Assembly: GCA_937892105.1 (NCBI GenBank)
Contig: CALAUZ010000392.1
Coordinates: 1-18,225 of the forward strand
Origin: an uncultured Fretibacterium sp.
Lineage (GTDB): Bacteria; Synergistota; Synergistia; Synergistales; Aminobacteriaceae
DNA: 18,225 nucleotides
Reading direction: 5' to 3'
The notes under the pieces are model-generated. The model saw only the letters and a program-made list of their open reading frames with translations, had not been told where the DNA came from and searched no databases. Every line of letters starts with the position of its first letter. Positions within the stretch are counted from its first letter, which is position 1. Below are positions 6,439-14,152 of the stretch, piece by piece. The position numbers were made by a program, and so were the translations under genes.

Positions 6439-7479
6439 ATGAACAGTAAACGGCAAGTCAACATAGGCGGTCTCACGATAGGCGGTAATGCTCCTGTAAG
6501 GGTTGAGAGTATGCTCAAAGTATCTCTGGACAAACGCGGGGAATGTATTGCTCAGTGTGAGAGGCTGATTAACGCTGGCTGTGAGATGGCGAGGGCTGCA
6601 CTTCCTGACGCTAAATTTGCACCTGACATTAAGGCACTCGTTGAGGGGACAAAGCTGGCAATAATGGCTGACATACATTTTGACCCTGCACTTGCCATTC
6701 TTGCGATTGAGGCAGGCTGCAAGGCAATACGCATCAATCCCGGGAACATGCCCCTTCAACGCCTCGATGACGTAATATCATGCGCCAAGTCTCACGGTAC
6801 AGTAATCCGCATAGGCGCGAACGGCGGGAGCATATCGCAGTCCCAGCTTGAACAGGCAGGAGGCAAAAGAGCAGAGGCACTTTTCATTGCTGTGCGTGAA
6901 CAGGCTGAATTATTATTGTCGCGTAACTTCACGGATATCATTCTGTCTGCGAAATCATCAAGTGTTCCAGAATGTGTGAAAGCAAACGAGCTTATTGCTG
7001 AGGCATACCCCGAATTTCCCATGCACATAGGCCTTACTGAGGCAGGGCCTGGAGATAGCGGCATAGTAAAGGGGACATCTTGTATTTCTGCACTCCTCAT
7101 GCGAGGAATAGGCGACACTCTGAGGGTATCATTGACTGACGAACCTGAACGCGAGGTGCGTGTAGGCTACGAGATACTGAAGGCCCTAGAGCTTAGGACG
7201 AAAGGGGTAAACCTGATTTCGTGTCCAACATGCGGAAGAAGGCGTGCTGATGTAATGCGTCTGGTGAAGATAGTTGAGCCGTTGCTGGAAAATCTTCCTG
7301 ATGGTGTGAGCGTTGCGGTAATGGGTTGCGAGGTCAATGGGCCGAAGGAGGCCAGACATGCGCAGTTCGGGATTGCTGGAACGCCAATAGGAGCGGTGTT
7401 ATTCCGTGAGGGAAAATCAGTCGGGGAATACTCTTTCAGTGAGCTTGAAGGGGTATTGCCTGACTTCCTGAAAATGTAG
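6439..7479 (+). CDS. ispG: (E)-4-hydroxy-3-methylbut-2-enyl-diphosphate synthase
   Basis: This is a 346-residue 4Fe-4S enzyme of the MEP isoprenoid pathway that converts methylerythritol cyclodiphosphate to HMBPP. The N-terminal TIM barrel contains IMADIHFDPALA (75-86) and RINPGN (98-103). The C-terminal domain has the cluster ligands Cys262 and Cys265 (SCPTCGR) and Cys297 (VMGCEVNGP), with Glu304 probably the fourth ligand. The usual QSMTNT stretch near the N-terminus is ESMLKVSLD here, and NGPGEA is NGPKEA, so it is a divergent but apparently functional member. AGGAGG overlaps the rseP stop and sits 6 nt before the ATG. It is co-transcribed with rseP and ends at the terminator at 7487. Confidence 0.95.
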   Translation: MNSKRQVNIGGLTIGGNAPVRVESMLKVSLDKRGECIAQCERLINAGCEMARAALPDAKFAPDIKALVEGTKLAIMADIHFDPALAILAIEAGCKAIRINPGNMPLQRLDDVISCAKSHGTVIRIGANGGSISQSQLEQAGGKRAEALFIAVREQAELLLSRNFTDIILSAKSSSVPECVKANELIAEAYPEFPMHIGLTEAGPGDSGIVKGTSCISALLMRGIGDTLRVSLTDEPEREVRVGYEILKALELRTKGVNLISCPTCGRRRADVMRLVKIVEPLLENLPDGVSVAVMGCEVNGPKEARHAQFGIAGTPIGAVLFREGKSVGEYSFSELEGVLPDFLKM

Positions 7480-7486
7480 AACCTTT

Positions 7487-7521
7487 GAGACCTCCTCGAA
7501 AATTGGGGGAGGTCTTCTTCT
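7487..7521 (+). terminator. Terminator between convergent ispG and the acetyltransferase gene
   Basis: AGACCTCC (7488-7495) pairs with GGAGGTCT (7508-7515), followed on the plus strand by TTCTTCTATT. The minus side has a weaker T tail, but the stem may also serve the converging gene. Confidence 0.65.
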
Positions 7522-8110
7522 ATTCTATGTCCTTTATGATCCTGCAAGGATTACCCGCCGCCAACACACCCGCAGGAATATCCCTCGTTACCACACTTCC
7601 AGCACCAATCACGCAGCCATCACCAATCGTTACCCCTCCCGTAACCGTAACATTCGAGGCAATCCAGCAGTTATTCCCAATCGTTATAGGCTTCCCGTAC
7701 TCAAGCTGTATAACGTTCCCGTCATCATCAGTCCTTGCGTTTCGTTCCTGCCATCTCAGAGGGTGCATTGGCGTTAGAAGTGATACGTTTGTTCCAAGCA
7801 TTACATTGTCCCCAATTCTCACAGGACATACATCAAGTATCGTTGTCCCGAAGTTGGCGTAAAAGTTCTTCCCGATGTGAATGTTTATTCCATAGTCGAA
7901 GAATATATGTCCCTGAAAGTATGCCTCACGATCCGAATACGGCAGAAGTTCATGAAGTATCTTATACTTTTCCTCTTCATCAGTGTCGAAAAGCTGGTTA
8001 TACATCATACATAGCTTGTGCGCTTTCGCCCTCAGCATGTATAGTTCATCATCAGCAGGGTTGTATAACTCCCCGTTAGTCATCTTCTGTCGCTCGTTCA
8101 TGAAATGCAT
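7520..8110 (-). CDS. Maltose/galactoside O-acetyltransferase family (left-handed beta-helix)
   Basis: This 196-residue acetyl-CoA-dependent sugar O-acetyltransferase has an N-terminal helical Mac domain (NGELYNPADDEL, about 12-23) and hexapeptide repeats from about residue 75 to 175, such as ITIGNNCWIASNVTVTGGVT and IGDGCVIGAGSVVT. His116 in LLTPMHPLRW matches the catalytic His of LacA/Maa. The closing AAGNPCRIIKDI loop is typical. The start ATG at 8110 has AAGGTGAT just upstream; ATG 8101 and TTG 8113 are alternatives. It is convergent with ispG and divergent from the permease gene. The real acceptor sugar is unknown, because family members are often promiscuous. Confidence 0.9.
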   Translation of the reverse strand: MHFMNERQKMTNGELYNPADDELYMLRAKAHKLCMMYNQLFDTDEEEKYKILHELLPYSDREAYFQGHIFFDYGINIHIGKNFYANFGTTILDVCPVRIGDNVMLGTNVSLLTPMHPLRWQERNARTDDDGNVIQLEYGKPITIGNNCWIASNVTVTGGVTIGDGCVIGAGSVVTRDIPAGVLAAGNPCRIIKDIE

Positions 8111-8130
8111 CAATCACCTTTTTCGTAAAC

Positions 8131-8139
8131 TGTTATAAT
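8131..8139 (+). promoter_or_regulatory. Extended -10 promoter element for the GntP-family permease gene
   Basis: TGTTATAAT is a perfect extended -10 in the 86-bp gap between divergent genes, 58 bp before the permease start. No clear -35 is visible. Confidence 0.45.
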
Positions 8140-8196
8140 TCTACACGATAAAGTTTCCATTCACAAAATTATTTCAGGAAGGAGAAAATTTTTACA

Positions 8197-9561
8197 ATGG
8201 TTCAGGGTTCTATGTTAGTGGTAATCCTCATCGTTGCCATAATATTAATGGTACTCCTCATCTCAAAGATGAAGTTCCATCCGTTTGTGGCATTGTTCGC
8301 TGTTGCACTCGCAATGGGTCTGGCTGTCGGTATGTCTCCGGCAAAAGTCCTCGACACTATCCTAAACGGTTTCGGAGGTACTTGCAGGGGGATAGGCATA
8401 GTCATTCTTCTGGGGACTATAATCGGCGCAATGCTGGAAAAGTCAGGGGCAGCTTTCACAATGGCTGACTCGGTTCTGAAGGTTGTAGGTGAGAAACGTC
8501 CCGCACTCGCAATGAGCTTGATCGGCTGGGTTGTCTCAATACCCGTATTCTGCGACTCAGGCTTCGTAATCCTATCGTCCCTCAATAAGTCTTTGGCCAG
8601 AAGAAGCGGTGTACGTCTCTCCGTCATGGCCATAGCGTTATCAACAGGACTTTACGCAACACATACCCTCGTTCCCCCAACACCCGGCCCAATAGCGGCG
8701 GCAAACGAACTCGGTGCTGATTTGGGAATGGTCATAATGTGGGGTATCGCTGTATCCATCGTATCAGTCCTCGCAGGCTACATCTATGCTCTCATTGCGG
8801 GGCCAAAACTTCCCGTTCCCTTCGACTCAAATCTTGAGGAAGGCGGCTCATATGAGGAACTCAAAGCGAAATACGGCACACTTCCTTCTGCCTTCAAATC
8901 GTTCGCTCCCATAATTGTACCGTTAATCTTAATCGCGTTCAGCTCGTTCATCAGCTACCCTTCAACACTCGCTAAAATCGGCGGCAAAGAAACTACCCTC
9001 TATGTAGTCTCCACTTTCTTGGGTAATCCGGTTATAGCGTTGTCGATTGGAGTTATACTCTGCTTCTTCCTCGCACCCTTCACTGAAGAAGTAACAAACG
9101 GCTGGATTGGCGCGGGCGTAAAGGACGGAGCTAACATCATCATGATTACAGCGGCAGGCGGCGGACTTGGTGCGGTTATTGCGGCTTCAGGTGTCGGCAA
9201 CTACATCGGCGAGGCTCTGTCGTCCTACAACTTCGGGATATTCCTTCCCTTCATAATTGCGGCGGCACTCAAGACGGCTCAGGGTTCTTCAACCGTAGCA
9301 ATCGTTACGACAGCACAGATTATTGCTCCAATGCTGGCATCATTAGGGCTTGGCTCGCCTATGGGCGGTGTACTTGCAGTTCTTGCGATAGGCAGCGGTG
9401 CTATGGTCGTATCGCACGCTAATGACTCGTACTTCTGGGTTGTAACTCAGTTCAGCGATATGGATCTCAATACGGCGTATAAGGCTCAGACGGTTGCAAC
9501 GTTAATTCAGGGTATTGCGGCAGTTCTGGCAATCTATGGAATTTCACTGTACATGCTTTAA
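8197..9561 (+). CDS. GntP-family gluconate/organic acid:H+ symporter
   Basis: This 454-residue inner-membrane permease has about 12-14 hydrophobic segments. GntP-family marks are KMKFHPFVALFAVALAMGLA at 25-44, the VVSIPVFCDSGFVILSSLNK stretch at about 111-130, HTLVPPTPGPIAAANELGAD and, near the C-terminus, VVSHANDSYFWVVTQFSDM. Known members import gluconate, 2-keto-gluconate, D-serine or related acids with protons. No kinase or dehydratase gene is linked, so the substrate is open. AAGGAG at 8179-8184 lies 12 nt before the ATG, slightly far; ATG 8212 is an alternative start. It is monocistronic, since a strong terminator follows 31 bp after the stop. Confidence 0.92.
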   Translation: MVQGSMLVVILIVAIILMVLLISKMKFHPFVALFAVALAMGLAVGMSPAKVLDTILNGFGGTCRGIGIVILLGTIIGAMLEKSGAAFTMADSVLKVVGEKRPALAMSLIGWVVSIPVFCDSGFVILSSLNKSLARRSGVRLSVMAIALSTGLYATHTLVPPTPGPIAAANELGADLGMVIMWGIAVSIVSVLAGYIYALIAGPKLPVPFDSNLEEGGSYEELKAKYGTLPSAFKSFAPIIVPLILIAFSSFISYPSTLAKIGGKETTLYVVSTFLGNPVIALSIGVILCFFLAPFTEEVTNGWIGAGVKDGANIIMITAAGGGLGAVIAASGVGNYIGEALSSYNFGIFLPFIIAAALKTAQGSSTVAIVTTAQIIAPMLASLGLGSPMGGVLAVLAIGSGAMVVSHANDSYFWVVTQFSDMDLNTAYKAQTVATLIQGIAAVLAIYGISLYML

Positions 9562-9592
9562 GTTCTGACTGAATAAACGCCATTAAGTATAG

Positions 9593-9630
9593 AGGGAACG
9601 GGCTTTGATAGTCTGTTCCCTTTGTTTTTT
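9593..9630 (+). terminator. Terminator after the GntP-family gene
   Basis: AGGGAAC (9593-9599) pairs with GTTCCCT (9615-9621), and the stem continues inward with G-U pairs to a TTGAT loop. It is followed by TTGTTTTTT. Confidence 0.85.
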
Positions 9631-9631
9631 G

Positions 9632-9640
9632 TGCTAATAT
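9632..9640 (+). promoter_or_regulatory. Extended -10 promoter element for the phosphomutase-trmB-rsmD operon
   Basis: TGCTAATAT starts immediately after the preceding terminator's T tract and 27 bp before the start codon. It is identical to the element before rseP (5326-5334). Confidence 0.45.
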
Positions 9641-9666
9641 AGGCAAAAAGGGAGCTGATAAAATCC

Positions 9667-11052
9667 ATGACTAATATACCAAAAAATATTTTTCGCGAAT
9701 ATGACATAAGAGGCAATGCTGACCATGAACTCACCGATGAAACAGTAAAAGCAATCGGAAAGGCTTACGCTTCATGGCTAATACGCGCAGGGGCAACTTC
9801 CGGCGTAACCATAGGAGGCGACGCAAGGCTCTCAACTCCCCGCATAAAGTCGGCCATGACTGAAGGAATATTATCGGCAGGGCTGGACGTTATTGATGTG
9901 GGACTGGTTACTACACCCATGCTTTACTGGAGCTTGATACGCTTTAACTTCGACGGCGGTGTAATGATTACTGGCTCACATAATCCCCCAGACATGAACG
10001 GGATAAAGTTATGCTTTGAACGCGGAACATTATGGGGCAGTGAGGTGATGAACATTCACGCTATTGCTGAGGCTGGGAATTTTGAGCAGGGTCAGGGGAA
10101 ATTATCTCACGCAAATATTAATGATGAGTACCTGAAAATGTTGGTCTCAAAATTCACTCTGCCATTCTCAAAACGCTTCAAGGTAGTTTGCGATTCTGGA
10201 AACGGTGCGGCAGGACTTACAGCTCACAAATTCTTCACTATGCTTGGCTGTGATTGCGTGTCCCTCTACGATGAGCCTGACGGTCATTTCCCAAACCATC
10301 ACCCTGATCCTCAGAAACGCGAGAACCTTAAAGCACTGATTGAGCGTGTGAAGGCAGAAGAGGCTGATGTAGGCTTTGCATATGACGGGGACGCGGACAG
10401 GATTGGAGTTGTAGACGACAAGGGAGAAGTTATATTTGGGGACAGGCTCATGACGCTTTACTGGAAGGAGATACTTGGAACCCACAAAGGGGCGGCAGTG
10501 CTTGTTGAGCCGAAATGCAGCATGGTACTTCCTGAGTTGGCGGAGAAATTTGGGGGAAAACCTTTCTTCTGGAAGTCAGGGCATTCCGTCATAAAGGCTA
10601 AAATGAGGGAACTTGGAGCGTTATTCGCAGGTGAATATTCGGGACATATGTTCTTCGCTGATGAGTTCTTCGGCCATGATGACGCTTTCTACGCTTCGGG
10701 AAGATTACTCCGCATAATGTCCGAAAGAAGGGAAACGTTATCGCGCCTCATGATGTCGATACCCGTCTACCCTTCAACTGAGGAGATACGCATACCCTGC
10801 CCCGATGACGTGAAATTCGGGATAACAGAACGCATAATTCAGAAAGCACGCAAGGAACATGAAGTCAGCGATATTGACGGAGTGCGCATACTTTACCCCG
10901 ACGGCTGGGGATTAATACGAGCCTCAAACACTCAGCCAGTTATGGTCGTCCGTTGTGAGGGGAAAACGCAGGAGGCACTTGAACGCATAATGAATGACAT
11001 AAAATCGCGGGTTATTGCTGAGGGACTGCCGGATTTCACATGGACATTCTGA
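9667..11052 (+). CDS. Phosphomannomutase/phosphoglucomutase (alpha-D-phosphohexomutase)
   Basis: This 461-residue enzyme has the four classic domains of the family. The active-site phosphoserine is Ser104 in ITGSHNPPDMNG, the Mg-binding loop is DGDADR (240-245), the sugar-selecting loop is GEYSGH (322-327), and the phosphate-binding loop is RASNTQP (418-424). The GEYSGH form is typical of bifunctional PMM/PGM (AlgC/ManB-like) enzymes, which interconvert hexose 6- and 1-phosphates for cell-surface polysaccharides. GGGAG at 9650-9654 precedes the ATG. The 3' end overlaps trmB by 13 bp, so expression is coupled. I cannot tell mannose from glucose preference. Confidence 0.93.
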   Translation: MTNIPKNIFREYDIRGNADHELTDETVKAIGKAYASWLIRAGATSGVTIGGDARLSTPRIKSAMTEGILSAGLDVIDVGLVTTPMLYWSLIRFNFDGGVMITGSHNPPDMNGIKLCFERGTLWGSEVMNIHAIAEAGNFEQGQGKLSHANINDEYLKMLVSKFTLPFSKRFKVVCDSGNGAAGLTAHKFFTMLGCDCVSLYDEPDGHFPNHHPDPQKRENLKALIERVKAEEADVGFAYDGDADRIGVVDDKGEVIFGDRLMTLYWKEILGTHKGAAVLVEPKCSMVLPELAEKFGGKPFFWKSGHSVIKAKMRELGALFAGEYSGHMFFADEFFGHDDAFYASGRLLRIMSERRETLSRLMMSIPVYPSTEEIRIPCPDDVKFGITERIIQKARKEHEVSDIDGVRILYPDGWGLIRASNTQPVMVVRCEGKTQEALERIMNDIKSRVIAEGLPDFTWTF

Positions 11053-11966
11053 CATCGGCAACAACACAAGCCCGGCCGCAGTACGGAGTTATCGTTCACC
11101 CTGACAGCGGCTTACCCCTTCCTGTTCATGAACATACGGAACTGGAGATAGGTTTCGGGAACGGCGAATATACTGTGCAATATGCGAGGCTTCACCCTGA
11201 CATATTCTTTTACGGCGTTGAAATCTCACAGGCGTGTGTTCTAAGGTGTGCTAGGCGTGCCGGAGGTCTTAACAATTTACGCCTCATAAACACAGATGCC
11301 CGGTTCATGCTTCGGGAACTTTTCCCTGACGGAACATTACAGAGGATATTGATGCAGTTCCCGTGTCCGTGGTCAAAGAATGCTGACGCTCACAAGAGGG
11401 TTACGGCGAAGGATTTTGCTGACGGTCTGGCTGCTGTGCTGAAGACTGGCGGTGTATTCGAGATGGTTACGGACGATGAGCCTTACGCGCAGGAGGTCTG
11501 GAACATTCTGGGAGTACATGAGGCATTAGAGGCTGAGAATTTCGAGGTCAACCCACAGCGTGAGATTACGACGAAGTATGAGCGGAAATGGCTTTCAGAA
11601 GGCAGGAATATTTACCGCGTAACGTTCAGGAAATCGGGAGCGTTCACGGTTTCACGGAGGACGGAGCAGGAAATGCACATAAAGATTGGCCGTAACATAA
11701 CATCAGGCGACATTGAGACACTGAAGAACACAGAGGGCAAGAAGGATAAGTCATTCTGGAAGTTCGGGCGTTCATTCACTGACGGGAAAATGTATTTACT
11801 TGAGACGCTGACGAGTGATGATGAGTTTGAGCAGAAGTTTTACATTCACATAGCTCCCAAAGAAGAAGGCTGGCTTCTGAGGCTTGACAAAACAACTCTG
11901 GCATTCCTAACTCCTGCGGTTCGTTCGGCAATGAGTGATGCCGCTGAAAGATTATCACGTTCATGA
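11040..11966 (+). CDS. trmB: tRNA (guanine-N7)-methyltransferase with C-terminal extension
   Basis: Residues about 1-200 form a class I SAM methyltransferase that adds a methyl group to G46 of tRNA. The SAM loop is LEIGFGNGEY (35-44), and the substrate/catalytic segment is MQFPCPWSKNADAHKR (about 105-120), a variant of the usual PDPWxKxRH. TKYERKW near 180 matches the family's TxYExxF. The remaining 100 residues (from about FRKSGAFTVSRRT) are extra compared with the usual 210-240-residue enzyme and look like a separate alpha/beta domain of unknown role. The gene overlaps the phosphomutase by 13 bp and rsmD by 4 bp (ATGA). Confidence 0.9.
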   Translation: MDILTSATTQARPQYGVIVHPDSGLPLPVHEHTELEIGFGNGEYTVQYARLHPDIFFYGVEISQACVLRCARRAGGLNNLRLINTDARFMLRELFPDGTLQRILMQFPCPWSKNADAHKRVTAKDFADGLAAVLKTGGVFEMVTDDEPYAQEVWNILGVHEALEAENFEVNPQREITTKYERKWLSEGRNIYRVTFRKSGAFTVSRRTEQEMHIKIGRNITSGDIETLKNTEGKKDKSFWKFGRSFTDGKMYLLETLTSDDEFEQKFYIHIAPKEEGWLLRLDKTTLAFLTPAVRSAMSDAAERLSRS

Positions 11967-12454
11967 AGGAAGTACGTCCAACATCAGGGCGAGTTCTGTC
12001 GGCACTGTTCAGCATCTTGGGCGGGAAGGTTGAGGGTGCGAAGTTCCTTGACCTTTTCGCCGGGACAGGACGGGTTGGGCTTGAGGCGTTGAAGCGAGGG
12101 GCAGAGAGTGTAGTATTCGTGGAGAACGTGAAGGGACGTGCTGAGGACATCAGGAAGCAGGCAGGCAATAGTAATATTCTTGTTCTGTCGCTTGAGGTTA
12201 GGAGGGCTGTGTCGTGGCTGCTGAAACGCGGAATGCGATTTGACGTGATATTTGCTGATCCCCCTTACAGTTCGGGCTGGGCTGAAACACTGCCAGCGTT
12301 ACACGGACTTGACGAACTTTTCGCTGATGATGCAGTGATGGTGGTTGAACATTCGGTGCGTGAACCCATGACCTTGAAGGACAATCCCTATAATCTCGAG
12401 GTCATATCGTCGAGGGAATATGGGGAGACGTGTCTTACCTTTCTTGCGACGTGA
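11963..12454 (+). CDS. rsmD: 16S rRNA (guanine966-N2)-methyltransferase
   Basis: The 163-residue protein shows RsmD marks: RPTSGRVLSALFSIL (5-19), the SAM loop LDLFAGTGRVGLEALKRGA (29-47) and the catalytic FADPPY (97-102). The family methylates G966 in the decoding region of 16S rRNA. It is about 20 residues shorter at the N-terminus than typical RsmD: the usual leading strand (IxGxxxGRxL) is missing. The ATG overlaps the trmB stop as ATGA, which supports this start. The next 185 bp downstream hold nothing I can identify. Confidence 0.88.
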   Translation: MKEVRPTSGRVLSALFSILGGKVEGAKFLDLFAGTGRVGLEALKRGAESVVFVENVKGRAEDIRKQAGNSNILVLSLEVRRAVSWLLKRGMRFDVIFADPPYSSGWAETLPALHGLDELFADDAVMVVEHSVREPMTLKDNPYNLEVISSREYGETCLTFLAT

Positions 12455-12639
12455 GTTATTTTACAAGTTTAGCGGTTTCATCATGCCCGGTGTTCTCGAT
12501 ACATCGACAGATTTGAATTTCATCACGTTTGATACAGGTATCTTTCAGGGAAATTTCAAAATATGAGTCTAGTGAAATCCGCTACTCTTTCTTTTACTCC
12601 TATAACATATAACATAATACTTGCGCCACAAAGGGGCTT

Positions 12640-13786
12640 TCATCTCTCCCATATCTGTTTCCTGAATACCTTTGCCGCGTCTATAGGTACAACCTCAACT
12701 ACTCTCTCGCTTATCCAGCCAATACTTCCCCTCATGTCATCTGCAAGGTAAAACTTAACGCCGCTTCTCGTCAGTCTCTCCCCTAAATATCTTAATACCT
12801 GGCCTGCCTTCGTTGTCATTACACTTCCAGAATCAGAATCAGGCTTAACCCTAACTATTGCACTCTCTGGGGTATATAAGGAATATTCCGCTCTCGTCAT
12901 ACTTATACCCTGCACGGAGAAGCGTCCCGTCAATCCTCCCGCCCTTTATCAGCTGCTGAACATAGGCATCATTCTCCTCCCACGATTTCCGCGAAAGATC
13001 CCCTTTTGTCGCTATTCCCTGCCACGTCTTCAGCATTCCTTCAAGCTCGCGCCTCGCTGTAACATTCCCGCCTCTCGCTGACTTTATCATGTTCAGGATA
13101 TTCTTCTCAACTTCCCTCGTAAATCTGCTGTAATTCACAGCGTCAGTATTTATCGCCTCAGCATTCCTCTGCGCAGTCCTTACAGTCGTGAGATTATAGC
13201 CCTGAAGTCCTCCATGCATTTCAGATATAAGCCGCCTGAATGCAGAGTTCGGAACAAGCTGGGTACTCCTCTTCTCTATCCACCCAAGCTGCCCTGAATC
13301 CCTCATTCTCGCGAAAACCCACGCGTCCCCCTTCTGAGGCTTCCATTCGCCAAGATATATCAGGTAATCTATGCCGGACGTGTTGAACCTCGCAATTCGT
13401 ACTGACGCTTCCATTAGAGGCAATGAGTACATGCTTACATTACGGCCTGTTATGTGAAGATAGTTTGTCCCCGAACCATAGCTGTAACTTCCTCTCTCAA
13501 AAACATAGCCCGGAAAACTTCCTGACTTCTCAAGCCTGCGAATGTAATTCATGATTTGCTCGCTCGAATGGTTCTGCAAGTCCAAGTTCTGATATTGCCC
13601 AAGCTCATCATAAAGCCTCTGATTCGCGGCAGAATCTCCCTGTTTTGCCCGCCGGACGAGATTTTGCACGTTCCTTTCGATTTCGTCAGGTGTATCCTCA
13701 AGGAAACCTAACGCTGGAACACAGGCCATGACGTACACGGAAATAGTAACCACGACCAACGCCAGTAAATTTTTACGCAACAACAT
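12640..13786 (-). pseudogene. Secreted tandem helical/SH3-like protein with a +1 frameshift
   Basis: Two overlapping minus-strand frames (13786-12851 and 12933-12640) together encode one protein of about 381 residues. It starts at ATG 13786 (GGAG 7 nt upstream) with a signal peptide or possible lipoprotein signal (LLALVVVTISVYVMAC). It contains two copies of one unit: a helical stretch (EIERNVQNLVRRAKQGD, later EVEKNILNMIKSARGGN) followed by an SH3-like domain (YLGEWKPQKGD...GWIEKR, later YLGERLTRSG...GWISER). The second copy breaks at the C run at 12869-12872. Removing one C restores FLIYPESAIVRV and aligns copy 2 with copy 1. It may be a pseudogene, a sequencing slip or a programmed +1 shift. 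It is probably envelope-located; function unknown. Confidence 0.75.
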
Positions 13787-13809
13787 ACACACTCTCCTAT
13801 ATGAATATA

Positions 13810-13838
13810 ATTACATACGTCTGAGCTTGTGATGTCAA
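13810..13838 (-). promoter_or_regulatory. Promoter of the duplicated SH3-like gene
   Basis: On the minus strand, TTGACA (13838-13833), a 17-bp spacer and TGTAAT (13815-13810). The start codon is 24 nt further on. Confidence 0.55.
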
Positions 13839-13869
13839 TTTTTTGTGTGTGAATAACTTTTGAGATTTG

Positions 13870-13945
13870 TGGCGGTCCCAGCGGGATCCGAACCCGCGTC
13901 GCAGCCTTGAAAGGGCTGTGTCCTAGGCCTCTGGACGATGGGACC
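13870..13945 (-). tRNA. tRNA-Glu (anticodon UUC)
   Basis: On the minus strand, a full cloverleaf: acceptor GGTCCCA/TGGGACC, anticodon loop CTTTCAA (anticodon TTC) on a CAGCC/GGCTG stem, and T arm CGGGTTCGGATCCCG. The 3' CCA is encoded (13872-13870). It lies 9 nt after tRNA-Lys in the same orientation. Confidence 0.97.
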
Positions 13946-13954
13946 GTGTACTAG

Positions 13955-14030
13955 TGGTGAATCGCGCGGGACTTGAACCCGCGACACCCGGATTAAAAGT
14001 CCGGTGCTCTACCGACTGAGCTAGCGATTC
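13955..14030 (-). tRNA. tRNA-Lys (anticodon UUU)
   Basis: On the minus strand, acceptor GAATCGC/GCGATTC, D arm with AGCTCAGTCGGTAGAGC, anticodon loop CTTTTAA (anticodon TTT) on a CCGGA/TCCGG stem, and T arm GCGGGTTCAAGTCCCGC. CCA is encoded. It is the first tRNA of a two-gene transcript with tRNA-Glu. Confidence 0.97.
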
Positions 14031-14059
14031 GAAATACTAACGATAAAGCAACGACGGAT

Positions 14060-14088
14060 ATTATATTATCATGGCTCAAATTTTGCAA
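14060..14088 (-). promoter_or_regulatory. Promoter of the tRNA-Lys/tRNA-Glu operon
   Basis: On the minus strand, TTGCAA (14088-14083), a 17-bp spacer and a perfect TATAAT (14065-14060), 30 nt before the tRNA-Lys 5' end. Confidence 0.75.
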
Positions 14089-14152
14089 ATCGCATGTTAT
14101 CATTTACCCGAAAGTTTTACACTATCTCATCACACAGGAGGCATTCTCATTC

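Noticed and set aside
12563..12751. 62-codon plus-strand frame after rsmD
   Set aside because: It is antisense to the end of the duplicated SH3-like gene, with no RBS or recognisable motif.
13870..14030. tRNA genes as an integration site for a mobile element
   Set aside because: No repeat of either tRNA 3' end and no integrase found in the window.
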